DNA of 64,000 bases. Origin: CBDAPU01 sp965198875 (GTDB lineage: Bacteria; Pseudomonadota; Gammaproteobacteria; Eutrophobiales; Eutrophobiaceae). The notes under the pieces were generated by a model, which ran no database searches, was not told the origin of the DNA, and saw nothing but the letters and a program-made list of their open reading frames with translations. A program made the position numbers and the translations under genes. Below, piece by piece: positions 19,580 to 29,139 of this stretch (the stretch's first letter is position 1; each line of letters begins with the position of its first letter). The stretch lies in NCBI GenBank assembly GCA_965198875.1, contig CBDAPU010000001.1, forward strand, positions 496,001-560,000, in the 5' to 3' direction.

Positions 19580-20172
19580 TGGAGAACATCCCCTTATTTC
19601 CACTGCACCGGGTGTTGTATCCTCACGGGATCTTGCCGTTGACAGTCTTCGAGCCCCGTTATGTGGATATGGTGAGCGAGTGTATGAAGACAAACTCAGG
19701 GTTTGGGGTGTGTCTTATTCAACGCGGCACAGAGGTCGGGCCGGCCGCTAGCTGTTTTCATATCGGCACCTATGCCCGGATCATCGATTTCTCACAACAG
19801 CAAAATGCCCTGCTCAGGATTGATGTGCAGGGACAAAGCCGATTCAGGGTGCTCAGTACGGCAGTTCGGGATAATCATTTACTCACCGGGGATATCGACT
19901 GGATAGTGGATGAGAAGGGCCTGCCCTGCCCTGAAGAGTTCGCATCACTGCAGGCCATCTATTTGCATCTTATGAAGCGTTATGAGAGCTTGTACCCGGA
20001 TGAGCCCCATGATGGGGTTGATAGCAGCATACTGGCCTATCGCCTTGCGGAGTTCCTCCCCCTGGATGAAAAAGTCAGGCAGGCGATCCTGGAAGAGGAT
20101 AGCATAAGCCAGCGTCTGGAGCTCATCGCAGCGAGCTTGCCTGATCCGAGGGGGCGCCTTGATGCAGCATAA
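19579..20172 (+). CDS. LON substrate-binding domain protein
   Basis: 197 aa from ATG 19579 (a TTG one codon earlier is also possible). Consists only of the N-terminal LON domain: IPLFPLHRVLYPHGILPLTVFEPRY at the start, then the beta-rich core and a helical C-terminal part with LPLDEKVRQAIL. It has no AAA or protease part, so it is a stand-alone LON-domain protein whose function is unknown. One-base overlap with mpl and 11-base overlap with rnfE indicate one operon. Confidence 0.87.
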   Translation: MENIPLFPLHRVLYPHGILPLTVFEPRYVDMVSECMKTNSGFGVCLIQRGTEVGPAASCFHIGTYARIIDFSQQQNALLRIDVQGQSRFRVLSTAVRDNHLLTGDIDWIVDEKGLPCPEEFASLQAIYLHLMKRYESLYPDEPHDGVDSSILAYRLAEFLPLDEKVRQAILEEDSISQRLELIAASLPDPRGRLDAA

Positions 20173-20818
20173 TACCCAGGAGAGCATGAGCGCCGATCTA
20201 TTCAGATCATTCACACCGCTTGTTATTGGCGTAACGCCCCTGTTGGCGGTGTGTACCACCTCAGTGAACGGCCTGCTGATGGGGGTCGCCTGTTTTCTTG
20301 TTTTGATCTTCACCGGGATCACCGTATCGGGCATAAAATTATGCATCCCGCCCCGGTATAAGTTAATTTATTTGTTATTAGTGACCTCCACCTGGACCAG
20401 CGTTGTCGATGTACTTTTTCAGGCGTATGCCTATCCGCTAAGAGATCAACTCGGCATATACATCTATATTCTGGCCATGAATACCTCGATCCTGTATTTT
20501 CTCGATGAGATAGCGCTCAGGCGAAGAGTAAATGCGAGCGCTCTGTCGGCTGTGACGGTCGGTGTTCTCGCCATCTTTTTATGTGTTGGCGTCGGCCTGA
20601 TCCGGGAGCTCCTCACCCACGGCGGGATCTTAACGGATGTCCACGGTTTGCTTTCGATATACGCATTAGGCCCTGCTCGCCCGGTATACTTTTTCGATGC
20701 GGGTTTGAGTTTGTTCAAGACCCCCGCCGGCGCCTTTATCGTCTTTGGATTGTTGCTTGCGATACCGGGGTATTTTCAAATGAAACACGATAACCCGTCC
20801 GCTAATCAAGCCTCATAA
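20162..20818 (+). CDS. rnfE: Rnf electron transport complex subunit E
   Basis: 218 aa from ATG 20162, overlapping the LON gene by 11 bases. Six hydrophobic segments; characteristic RnfE/NqrD stretches are LVIGVTPLLAVCTTSVNGLLMG at the N-terminus and SILYFLDEIALRRRV in the middle. RnfE is an integral subunit of the Rnf (Rsx) ion-translocating ferredoxin:NAD oxidoreductase. Its usual partner order rnfABCDGE-nth is kept only for rnfE-nth here; the other rnf genes are not in the window. Confidence 0.88.
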   Translation: MQHNTQESMSADLFRSFTPLVIGVTPLLAVCTTSVNGLLMGVACFLVLIFTGITVSGIKLCIPPRYKLIYLLLVTSTWTSVVDVLFQAYAYPLRDQLGIYIYILAMNTSILYFLDEIALRRRVNASALSAVTVGVLAIFLCVGVGLIRELLTHGGILTDVHGLLSIYALGPARPVYFFDAGLSLFKTPAGAFIVFGLLLAIPGYFQMKHDNPSANQAS

Positions 20819-20819
20819 T

Positions 20820-21464
20820 GTGAACAGTGATAAACGCAGAGAACTATTCTCCATTCTAAAGAGACAAAACCCCAACCCCACAACCGAGCTTCAGTACCGA
20901 AGCCCGTTTGAGTTACTCATTTCGGTTATGCTCTCTGCACAGGCGACCGATGTTAGCGTCAACAGGGCAACCAGGGCATTGTTTAAGGTGGCCAACACCC
21001 CTCGGCAAATGATAAAGCTGGGCGAGCAGGGTCTAAGAGAATACATAAAATCCATTGGTCTTTTTAATACAAAGGCGAAAAACATCATTAAAACCTGCAA
21101 GATGCTGGTGGACGAACACGATGGCGTCGTACCCGATCAGCGTGAATTGCTGGAGAGGCTGGCGGGCGTGGGCAGAAAAACAGCGAACGTCATCTTAAAT
21201 ACGGCATTTGGGCAACCCACCATCGCCGTTGATACCCATATCTTTCGTGTTTGCAATCGCACCGGTATGGCGCCGGGAAAAGATGTGCTGGAAGTGGAAA
21301 AGAAGTTAGTAAAATGCGTCCCCGAGAAGTTCAAACAGGACGCACACCATTGGCTAATCCTGCATGGCCGCTATACCTGCATGGCGCGAAAACCAAAATG
21401 TGATGTTTGCCTTATCTACCGCCTGTGTGAATGGAAAGACAAGAAGCGCTATCACGAAGCATGA
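20820..21464 (+). CDS. nth: Endonuclease III
   Basis: 214 aa from GTG 20820, right after the rnfE stop. DNA glycosylase/AP lyase for oxidised pyrimidines. Helix-hairpin-helix LAGVGRKTANVIL with the catalytic Lys (~residue 120), catalytic Asp in AVDTHIFRV (~138), and the C-terminal [4Fe-4S] ligands in the C-x6-C-x2-C-x5-C pattern (CMARKPKCDVCLIYRLC). The rnfE-nth order matches E. coli rsxE-nth. Confidence 0.97.
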   Translation: MNSDKRRELFSILKRQNPNPTTELQYRSPFELLISVMLSAQATDVSVNRATRALFKVANTPRQMIKLGEQGLREYIKSIGLFNTKAKNIIKTCKMLVDEHDGVVPDQRELLERLAGVGRKTANVILNTAFGQPTIAVDTHIFRVCNRTGMAPGKDVLEVEKKLVKCVPEKFKQDAHHWLILHGRYTCMARKPKCDVCLIYRLCEWKDKKRYHEA

Positions 21465-21635
21465 AGGGTTAAAAACGCTCGACTAGTAACCTGCAGGCGT
21501 CATTTGAACAGGGACAAGGCCATTCTCTAACAGGGGAACTCGCCTTATTGTGGTGGATGTTGCTCGCCCGTTCACATGCTCCCTCTACATCAATAAAACA
21601 GGACAACGTCAATGTGTGAGAGAAGCGGCGTCTGT

Positions 21636-22370
21636 CTAGGCGGCGGAGAACTCCATTTTCACGCCGGCGAGTTCAATTAGATCGCTGTCGTTTAGTTGAT
21701 AGGCCTTAACACCGATGGGCTCACCGTTGACGGTGGGATAGCGCCTGCCGTCACCATCGCTTTCGATATGGGTGAGAAAGTATCCCTGTGGTCGTCGGGA
21801 AATAACGGCCACCTGCGTGCCGGGTTTGCCTAATGTGATCAACGCCTTGGTGAGCTCCAGCTCTTTACCCGCTATGGGGCCGTTCAACACAGTAAGGCGA
21901 CCCAGCGGCATGCCGCCACCAGTGGCAGTGGCGCCACCACCGACCGGAGGGGGCGGGGCGGCCTCTGCGGCAGCGCCGGCTTTTTCTGCGGCCTGGGCGG
22001 CGGCAACCGCAGCGCTGGCGGAGCCGGGTTTGATGATCATGGTCTTTTCAAACTCATCATCATCATCGTCATCATCGGTGGCGTTTTCGTTTATATATTT
22101 GAGCTCATGTTTGCCGATGGCGACAACATCACCGTCTTTCAGGGCATGTTTTTTGACCAGTTTGCCGTTCACATAGGTGCCATTTGTGCTACCCAGGTCT
22201 TCCAGGAAGGAGTCATCGAGGATGCTGATCACCAGCGCGTGTTTACCGCTGACGGCAAGATTATCAATAGTGATGTCGTTTTCGGCCTTTCGCCCTATGG
22301 TGAGCCGCTCTTTGCTGAGCTCATATTCACCCTGGACGACGCCATTTAAGCTTAAAACCAACTTGGCCAT
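21636..22370 (-). CDS. FHA domain protein
   Basis: 244 aa. N-terminal FHA domain (~20-90) with the phosphothreonine-binding signatures TIGRKAENDI, SGKHA and DLGSTNGTYVN. Then an Asp-rich stretch (~99-104) followed by EKTMI, an Ala/Pro/Gly linker (~118-150), and a C-terminal module (~150-244) that resembles a second FHA-like fold (GRLTVLNGPIAGKELEL, ISRRPQGYFL). It lies 52 bases after a PP2C gene on the same strand, a pairing typical of Ser/Thr phosphorylation signalling. Confidence 0.88.
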   Translation of the reverse strand: MAKLVLSLNGVVQGEYELSKERLTIGRKAENDITIDNLAVSGKHALVISILDDSFLEDLGSTNGTYVNGKLVKKHALKDGDVVAIGKHELKYINENATDDDDDDDEFEKTMIIKPGSASAAVAAAQAAEKAGAAAEAAPPPPVGGGATATGGGMPLGRLTVLNGPIAGKELELTKALITLGKPGTQVAVISRRPQGYFLTHIESDGDGRRYPTVNGEPIGVKAYQLNDSDLIELAGVKMEFSAA

Positions 22371-22422
22371 TGTAGTTTTGCCCTGTTTCCCCTGACTTTA
22401 GAAAAGGCGATTCAATGTTTTT

Positions 22423-23229
22423 TTACCCCTCCCCGGATGAGGAGAAGGTTTCCTGAACCCGGATGAGTATGACGGAGATGTTGTCTTTTCCCCCTTTTTC
22501 GTTTGCTTTTCGCACCAACTCCCGAGCCACCTGTAGAAGATTAGCACTATATTTACTTAGGGTTAAGTGAATTTCCTCATCATCTACCATATCATTTAAT
22601 CCATCAGAGCACAGCAAGTAAATATCGCCCACCTGCACCGCCTCCTCCAGCACATCCACTTCCACTGTCTCCTCAATGCCCAGGGCCCGTGTTACCAGGT
22701 TTTTGGGGGTGTTGGCGATGGCCTCCTCAGGGGTATAGACGCCTTTGTCGATCAGCTCCTGAATGAGCGAGTGATCTTTGGTCACTTGCGAGAGAGTACC
22801 GCCCCTTTTGCGATACAGGCGTGAATCACCCACATAGGCCACTGTGATCATGTTATCGTGAAACAGGCAGGCGACAATGGTCGTGCCCATGCCCTGACAC
22901 TCGGCGTCACTCTCGGCGGTGTTGTAAATATTGGCATTGGCTTGAACGACCGCTTTTTTGAGGATGTCTGATACCCCTGTTAAACCCGTACTGGCCTGTA
23001 TCTGGCCGGTGTTGATGCGCTGGATCCCGGCCTTGATGTTATTGTAGGTCGTCATCACCGCTATGGCGCTGGCCACCTCCCCGGCCTTGTACCCCCCCAT
23101 GCCATCGGCCAGTACCGCAACCCCCTCATCGAGATTGCTCAAGGTGCTGTCTTCATTGTGTGGACGCCGCCGCCCCACATCCGAGATATTGGCGATGTCG
23201 ATTTTCTCTGCCAGGCTCATCAAAGTCAT
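22423..23229 (-). CDS. PP2C-type serine/threonine protein phosphatase
   Basis: 268 aa; start drawn at ATG 23229, though MSLAEKID four codons in is equally possible. PP2C metal-binding motifs are all visible: SDVGRRRPHNEDS, VLADGMGGYKAGE, VAYVGDSRLYRKR, LLCSDGLNDMV and GGKDNISVI. Dephosphorylates Ser/Thr-phosphoproteins with Mn or Mg. Upstream of the FHA gene; no kinase is encoded nearby. Confidence 0.93.
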   Translation of the reverse strand: MTLMSLAEKIDIANISDVGRRRPHNEDSTLSNLDEGVAVLADGMGGYKAGEVASAIAVMTTYNNIKAGIQRINTGQIQASTGLTGVSDILKKAVVQANANIYNTAESDAECQGMGTTIVACLFHDNMITVAYVGDSRLYRKRGGTLSQVTKDHSLIQELIDKGVYTPEEAIANTPKNLVTRALGIEETVEVDVLEEAVQVGDIYLLCSDGLNDMVDDEEIHLTLSKYSANLLQVARELVRKANEKGGKDNISVILIRVQETFSSSGEG

Positions 23230-23334
23230 GGGCTTCTATTGAATGACCGCTGTGGCTATTCTACCCCAGTCGTTTTTATCGGGGTTTTATTTGCGCCTTG
23301 AATGATGCCTTAACTGGAACAGGCGCCAAACAAT

Positions 23335-23360
23335 AATCCTTATAATAAACAAGGATTTTT
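23335..23360. repeat. Inverted repeat with T run
   Basis: AATCCTT at 23335-23341 pairs with AAGGATT at 23351-23357 across a 9-base loop, and more Ts follow on the plus strand. It sits between two minus-strand genes, so it is not well oriented as a terminator for either and may instead be part of the upstream region of the PP2C gene. Confidence 0.3.
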
Positions 23361-23474
23361 AGACACATCATACAGCAAAGTCTAGATTTTATATCATTAT
23401 ATTGCCTCTCAAGCCAGCGTGATATGTTGTTGGCCTTCGATCAGGCGTATTAAAAGAAGTGGGGTATGACCGGC

Positions 23475-23963
23475 TCATAGGGCATGACACCAATGCTCAA
23501 CATCAGCCTGCGCCTTCGCCTCCGCTTTTTGTCGCTCAGCATCCGAATAGACATGGGGGTTATCGGGATCATCGGTTTGTTCGAATAAAAATCGGGCGTT
23601 TTGGGCGCCCGAAAGGTATGCTCTGGCGCGCTCGCAATTCGCCTTGCGCCTCTGTTGCGCCGCCCTCTCTTTCGCCTTTATTTCCCTGGCCTCGGCCCGC
23701 TCTTCACTGTAAACCTCCAAAAGCCTTTGTTGTTTTTTGCGACGTTCATTCAAAGCATTATCTCTGGGCGGCGCCCTCTCAACAGGGATCATCTCGGCGT
23801 CTTCTGATGGGGGTTTATCGCCGAAATGCACGCGACCCCTCTCATCCACCCACCTGTAGACCTCGGCGAAGCCTAAGCATGGATTGAGCAGGCAAACAAG
23901 CGTCAAGCGGATGATGTTTGATTTGAGTTCAGTTGAGTAGATCCGAGCGGACGATATCGGCAT
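23475..23963 (-). CDS. DUF4124 domain protein, exported
   Basis: 162 aa. A hydrophobic N-terminal segment (~17-33, IRLTLVCLLNPCLGFA) looks like a signal peptide, followed at once by the DUF4124 core VYRWVDERGRVHFGDKPP (~35-52). A long charged helical region follows (~70-150, rich in Glu, Arg, Ala and Lys). The function of DUF4124 proteins is not established. Same strand as fdxA. Confidence 0.85.
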   Translation of the reverse strand: MPISSARIYSTELKSNIIRLTLVCLLNPCLGFAEVYRWVDERGRVHFGDKPPSEDAEMIPVERAPPRDNALNERRKKQQRLLEVYSEERAEAREIKAKERAAQQRRKANCERARAYLSGAQNARFLFEQTDDPDNPHVYSDAERQKAEAKAQADVEHWCHAL

Positions 23964-24051
23964 GATCGTCTCCCTGGCATGAATACGCCCTGGTTTTCAG
24001 TGTTGATGGGGTGTTAATAACAGGCAATCCATTTCAACAAACCATGCAGGA

Positions 24052-24375
24052 CTAACGCTGCAGGTGCTCGCGTTTGCCCTCTACCTCCTTCCAGTCGTTT
24101 GCATCGGCAGGGGCGTCCTTCATCTCGCTGATCACCGGCCAGTCTTTGGAGAGCTCGGCATTTAAGGTGATAAACTCCTGCATATTTTCCGGGACATCGT
24201 CCTCGGACATAATGGCCTCTACCGGGCATTCCGGCTCACATAATGTGCAGTCGATACACTCGTCCGGGTCGATAACCAGCATATTCGGCCCCTCATGAAA
24301 GCAATCAACCGGGCACACTTCAACACAGTCTGTGTATTTGCATTTGATACAACCCTCGGTAACGATAAAAGGCAT
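24052..24375 (-). CDS. fdxA: 7Fe ferredoxin (FdxA type)
   Basis: 107 aa. N-terminal cluster ligands CIKCKYTDCVEVCPVDC and the second set CIDCTLCEPECP identify a [3Fe-4S][4Fe-4S] ferredoxin, followed by the C-terminal extension typical of FdxA (ITLNAELSKDWPVI). AAGGATA lies just upstream. FdxA is commonly found beside mutS in related genomes; here a two-gene ABC exporter sits between them. Confidence 0.95.
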   Translation of the reverse strand: MPFIVTEGCIKCKYTDCVEVCPVDCFHEGPNMLVIDPDECIDCTLCEPECPVEAIMSEDDVPENMQEFITLNAELSKDWPVISEMKDAPADANDWKEVEGKREHLQR

Positions 24376-24483
24376 AAAATATCCTTAACAAACGTGATGG
24401 ATTTATCTCTCGATCATACCGTGTTCCTGGCCGTTGAAAAAGAATAAAATGCCATTCTGAGAAGCTGATGTGGGTCTCTTAAA

Positions 24484-25416
24484 TCACCTGTCTTTGGCGA
24501 TTAGCGCCAGCAAACCTTCCAGCGCACGCTGGCCACGGTGCATTTGCAGGATACGACAACCCTGCTCATTGAACAGGGCCTGAGCCTGGATTTGTACGTC
24601 ATCGACCTGCTCGGGGTCCAGCAACAGGGTTATTTGCCCTGCATCCACCTCATCGCATAGCAACTCTTTTATGCCAACAAGCCGTGTCAGTCTTGCGCGC
24701 AACTGGGCCGAGAGGGGTTTATCCAGGGTAAAGCTCAATCTCGCCTTCGCCCGGGCGAGCTCTGAGATGAGGCGGTTGGCCAGCAGTTTGCCTTTATCCA
24801 AGATCACCACACGGGTGCAGATCTCCTGTATTTCATAGAGATTATGGGAGCTGATGATGGTGGTGGTTGATGGCGAGCGGGTTTTTATGAACAGGCGTAT
24901 GTCATTGGCTAGAACAGGGTCGAGCCCCGCCGTTGGCTCATCCAGTATGATCAATGCCGGATTGCCGATGAACGCCTGTAATATGGCGAGCCGTTTACGC
25001 TGACCATAACTCAGGGTTTCCGGTTTTTGTGATGCGAACTCAATATCATTCAATGCGCCCAGCAGTGAGTTAATCTCATTGACCGCCTCCATTTTGTTTT
25101 TGCCCTGAAGCCGGGCGAAGTGAACCAGTTGGGAGAGGACCGGAACGCCTTTTTTGAAGTTCGCCTCTTGCAGTAAAACGCCCACTTTCCCCTGTATGTC
25201 AGGTGAAGACGGCGAGCGACCCAGCACGTTAATGAAGCCGTGACTTTGTTTGAGGGCGCCGGATAGCAGGGATAAAAAAGTGGTTTTGCCGGCCCCGTTT
25301 TTTCCAACCAGGCCAATAATGCCGCCGGCGGGCAATGTTAAGGAGAGATCATCCAGCGCCCGGATCATGCCGTAATGCCGGGATAACCGCCGGGTTTCTA
25401 TCACCGCTTCCATCAA
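24484..25416 (-). CDS. ABC transporter ATP-binding protein
   Basis: 310 aa. Walker A GKNGAGKTTF (~38-47), signature LSYGQRKRLAI (~140), Walker B LIILDEPTAG (~158), and a switch His in SSHNLYEI. The ~100-residue C-terminal extension is as seen in ABC-2 exporter ATPases (CcmA/NosF-like). Start overlaps the permease stop by 4 bases. Substrate unknown; no nitrous oxide reductase genes are nearby, so the NosF name is not used. Confidence 0.9.
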   Translation of the reverse strand: MMEAVIETRRLSRHYGMIRALDDLSLTLPAGGIIGLVGKNGAGKTTFLSLLSGALKQSHGFINVLGRSPSSPDIQGKVGVLLQEANFKKGVPVLSQLVHFARLQGKNKMEAVNEINSLLGALNDIEFASQKPETLSYGQRKRLAILQAFIGNPALIILDEPTAGLDPVLANDIRLFIKTRSPSTTTIISSHNLYEIQEICTRVVILDKGKLLANRLISELARAKARLSFTLDKPLSAQLRARLTRLVGIKELLCDEVDAGQITLLLDPEQVDDVQIQAQALFNEQGCRILQMHRGQRALEGLLALIAKDR

Positions 25417-26237
25417 AGACCCCTGCGACTGAAAATGAACCAGGCAAGGCAGGCATAAACAACCCCATAAACTATTAACAACATCAACACCGGCATGACG
25501 GCGACAAGGTCGAGATTGATGAGGGCGGGTTTCAATACACTCGGCAATAAATAGATCAATACTGCACCGCCGTCAATGAGATGTCCAGCTAAAAATATCA
25601 TGAACAACAAGGCGCAATAGGTCACGCCCCCGAGAAAAATAGAGCCGATCGCTGATCTCGTGAGCGCCGATATCATCGACATGAAAGATAACAACGCCGC
25701 TGCGTAAAGTAATAACTTGATCTCAATTTCAATAAAATAATAAAACATGGCGATACCCGGCTCTTCCATCTGGGTAGCGCAGGCCACAGTAATGACTACT
25801 CCCATACCGATTAGCGCTAAGGAGATAAGTGCAAAAGAGCTGAGGTAGCGGCCGATAAACATCTCCAGCCGACTTGCGCGCGAATTGCAAAGGCGAAAAA
25901 ACCCACCACCCAGATCAGATGAGAATTGATCGCAACCTGCGAGCAGCACAAATAACGGCATACCGATGAGATTGACGATCAGAAATAGGGACATGGCGGG
26001 TGGGTGGGCGAGAAACCGATCCATCGCGCCCTGATATTCAAATACGGCGGCGAATAAGGCCAGCCCCTCGCCTTGCAGCCACATGGCCCCGGGTTGATCC
26101 AGTTTTGTCAGGAACCCGATCCAGCATAAAAAGTAGGGCATAAGAGGAAACAACCCTTTTAATCTGGTTAAAGAGTAACGAAGGTCAAACAGCAGTATGA
26201 TCCCGATGCGAGACCAGCTCATGGCGGAGACAAGCAA
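25413..26237 (-). CDS. ABC-2 type exporter permease
   Basis: 274 aa with about six membrane segments, arranged as in NosY-like ABC-2 permeases: a cytoplasmic N-terminus (SWSRIGIILLFDLRYSLTR), segments near residues 30, 85, 130, 175, 205 and 245, and a charged C-terminus FSRRGL. It pairs with the ATPase by a 4-base overlap and follows mutS by 27 bases. The exported substrate cannot be predicted. Confidence 0.85.
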   Translation of the reverse strand: MLVSAMSWSRIGIILLFDLRYSLTRLKGLFPLMPYFLCWIGFLTKLDQPGAMWLQGEGLALFAAVFEYQGAMDRFLAHPPAMSLFLIVNLIGMPLFVLLAGCDQFSSDLGGGFFRLCNSRASRLEMFIGRYLSSFALISLALIGMGVVITVACATQMEEPGIAMFYYFIEIEIKLLLYAAALLSFMSMISALTRSAIGSIFLGGVTYCALLFMIFLAGHLIDGGAVLIYLLPSVLKPALINLDLVAVMPVLMLLIVYGVVYACLAWFIFSRRGL

Positions 26238-26264
26238 ACAGATAACGGCGCTATTCGCATGTGT

Positions 26265-28844
26265 TTATTGGTTTAATGCGTGCAGCCGATAGAGCAACGC
26301 CAGCGCTTCTTTGGGGGTGGTGGCGTCCGGGTCGTTCTCTTCCAGTAATGCTCGAATGCTGTCCTTCTGCTGTCTATCCGTCTGCTGAAACAGATCCGCT
26401 TGTGGTATGTCTTCAAGTAGATCCAGCGTGTTGTTTTCAATGACGTTGAGCTGATGGTTGGCCTGCTGGATCACCGGTGTCGGTATACCGGCGAGCCTGG
26501 CGACCTGGATCCCGTAGCTTCGATTGGTTGCGCCGGGTTTCACCCGGTGCAGAAAAATGATCTCATCATTGTGCTCAATGGCGTTAAGATGCACATTCTT
26601 GATGTTATTGATGAGCTCAGGTAATGCGGTCAATTCAAAATAATGGGTCGCAAACAGGGTCAACGCCTTTATTTTATTCGCCAGATAAGCCGCACAGGCC
26701 CATGCCAGGGACATGCCGTCATAGGTACTGGTTCCACGACCAATCTCGTCAATTAACACCAGACTGTGCGCTGTTGCATTATTTAAGATATTGGCGGTTT
26801 CCACCATCTCCACCATGAAAGTAGATTGGCCGGTGGAGATGTCATCAGCGGCGCCGATGCGGGTGAAGATCCGATCGATTGGCCCCAGTACGGCCCTCTC
26901 TGCCGGGACAAAACTGCCGATGTGTGCAAGCAACACGATAAGCGCAGTTTGTCGCATGTAGGTGGACTTGCCGCCCATATTCGGCCCGGTGATCAACAAC
27001 ATGCTGGTCTCAGCGTTAAGCGTGACGTCGTTGGCGATGAATGGTGTTGTTTGTAGTCGCTCAATAACAGCATGACGTCCTGCGATCATCTCAAGGCCGA
27101 CGGTATCATTGAATTCGGGCCGATGATAATCCAGCACATCGGCGCGCTCGGCAAAGGAGGCCAGCACATCGATTTCACAAAGCGCCGATGCCAGCGTTTG
27201 CAATGCCCTCAGATCCGCACAGATCCGCTCCAGCAGTTGTTCGTATAAAAACTTCTCCCTCGCCAGGGCCTTCTCCTGTGCGCTCAGGATCTTATCTTCG
27301 AAGACTTTCAGCTCATCGGTAATGAAACGCTCGGCGGATTTCAGGGTTTGCCGACGATGATACTGTTTGGGGACTGCCGAGCTGTGTTGCCTTGAGACTT
27401 CTATGTAATAGCCATGTACACGGTTAAATCCGACTTTCAGGCTGGCGATGCCGGTCCTCTGCTGTTCACGCTCTTCCAATGCGCCTAGAAATCGCCCGGC
27501 GTCAGCGCTGAGCTGGCGTAACCCATCGAGCTCATCATCGAAGCCATCGGCGATGACCCCGCCATCACGCAGGCTGGTGGCGGGCATGTCCATTAAAGCG
27601 CTTTGCACATGTTGTTGTAGTGTTGAGAAGTCCGCTATCTGCTCATTGAGCGTTTGTAGATGAGGGCTACTGATCGCCGCCACTGTGGATTTTAAACCCG
27701 GAAGCTGACGTAGGGATGTGTGTAATTGTGCGAGGTCCACAGGGCGGGCGCTCTTCAATGCAATACGGGTGAGAATGCGTTCCAGATCACTGATCTGTTT
27801 CAGCGACCCCCGCACTTCTCTATAAGCGCGGTTTTGCAACAGGGATCCCACCACATCATGCCGAAGTCGCAACGTTTGCTGATCACGTATCGGCCGGTTC
27901 AACCAACGTTTTAACAGGCGACTGCCCATCGCCGTGCTGGTCGAGTTCAGCACGTTGAAGAGGCTGTGATCTTTTTTGCCCGAGAGCCCCTGCTCCAGCT
28001 CGAGGTTACGACGGGTGATCCCATCGAGAATAATACTCTCGGAGCGGCGCTCAACTTTTATATGTTGCAAATGCAGTAACGCTGCGCTCTGTGTTTCATT
28101 GACGTATTTTAACAAGGCGCCGGCCGCCGAGACCGCCAGCGGCAAGTCCTTGCAACCCAGCCCGCTGAGGGCTTTGATCTGATATTGTTGCTTGATGAGA
28201 TTCGCCGCCGCCGCATAGTCGAAATCCCAACCAGGACGGCTAACGATACGGCTACAAACCGCCTTTAGCTGATCTCTCATCTGCATATCTTCACAGATCA
28301 ACAATTCCGCCGGTTTGAGACGTTGTAACTCATCATGCATGGCGCCTCGGCTTGAAGTCTGCATGAGCACAAACCGGCCATCGGACACATTCAAACTGGC
28401 GATGCCCTGCTCGTTTTCATCCATAAAGATGCAGACCAGCAGATTATCCCTGCTCTCCTCCAGTAATGCCGCATCCGTCACCGTGCCGGGCGTGACGATG
28501 CGAACGACCTTGCGCTCTACCGGGCCTTTTGCAAGGGCCGGGTCGCCAATTTGCTCACATATCGCCACCGACTCACCCAGGCGAATCAATCTGGCCAGAT
28601 AGGGATCAACAGCATGATGGGGCACGCCCGCCATCGGTATGGCCTCCCCGGCGGATCTGCCCCTGGAGGTGAGTGTGAGATCGAGCAGTCGAGCGATTTT
28701 GCGGGCGTCCTCAAAGAAGAGCTCATAGAAATCGCCCATACGAAAGAACAGCAAAATATCCGGGTAGTCGGCCTTAAAACCCAGGTACTGTTGCATAACC
28801 GGGGTATGTCGCTTGTTGATCTCTAAAGGGGCGGACATCTTCAA
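26265..28844 (-). CDS. mutS: DNA mismatch repair protein MutS
   Basis: 859 aa, normal length. The N-terminal mismatch-reading Phe-x-Glu is in GDFYELFF (~residues 37-44), and the core and clamp domains follow. ATPase Walker A GPNMGGKSTYMRQ (~618-630), Walker B LVLIDEIGRGTST, and the C-terminal helix-turn-helix dimer region are present. Recognises mispairs and recruits MutL. First gene of the minus-strand run toward fdxA. Confidence 0.98.
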   Translation of the reverse strand: MKMSAPLEINKRHTPVMQQYLGFKADYPDILLFFRMGDFYELFFEDARKIARLLDLTLTSRGRSAGEAIPMAGVPHHAVDPYLARLIRLGESVAICEQIGDPALAKGPVERKVVRIVTPGTVTDAALLEESRDNLLVCIFMDENEQGIASLNVSDGRFVLMQTSSRGAMHDELQRLKPAELLICEDMQMRDQLKAVCSRIVSRPGWDFDYAAAANLIKQQYQIKALSGLGCKDLPLAVSAAGALLKYVNETQSAALLHLQHIKVERRSESIILDGITRRNLELEQGLSGKKDHSLFNVLNSTSTAMGSRLLKRWLNRPIRDQQTLRLRHDVVGSLLQNRAYREVRGSLKQISDLERILTRIALKSARPVDLAQLHTSLRQLPGLKSTVAAISSPHLQTLNEQIADFSTLQQHVQSALMDMPATSLRDGGVIADGFDDELDGLRQLSADAGRFLGALEEREQQRTGIASLKVGFNRVHGYYIEVSRQHSSAVPKQYHRRQTLKSAERFITDELKVFEDKILSAQEKALAREKFLYEQLLERICADLRALQTLASALCEIDVLASFAERADVLDYHRPEFNDTVGLEMIAGRHAVIERLQTTPFIANDVTLNAETSMLLITGPNMGGKSTYMRQTALIVLLAHIGSFVPAERAVLGPIDRIFTRIGAADDISTGQSTFMVEMVETANILNNATAHSLVLIDEIGRGTSTYDGMSLAWACAAYLANKIKALTLFATHYFELTALPELINNIKNVHLNAIEHNDEIIFLHRVKPGATNRSYGIQVARLAGIPTPVIQQANHQLNVIENNTLDLLEDIPQADLFQQTDRQQKDSIRALLEENDPDATTPKEALALLYRLHALNQ

Positions 28845-29139
28845 TCAGTGGCGATGTTTAGTGATTTGCCGACATCGGGATAGCTCAGGTTCAACATGCG
28901 CTTCGGGTTTATCTTCACCTTGCATCGTATCAAGTATGCCTGTAGGGATATGATTGCCCCTTCTATTTAGCGGACTGCTTTTATCTCCCTATCATCTTAG
29001 CGCATTAAAGCTGTTCGCCGCCTGTCTTAATTGCAAGATGTATATATTAAAGGCGAGGCCCGGCTGGGAGCAGATAAAAAATACCGATTCTGTTCAAGTT
29101 AGGGCATACACGGGGTGTGGGACTGGGGCGTATTCGGTT

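Noticed and set aside
24484..26237. Naming the ABC exporter NosFY
   Set aside because: No nosZ, nosD or nosL is near, and similarity of type is not enough to give this function.
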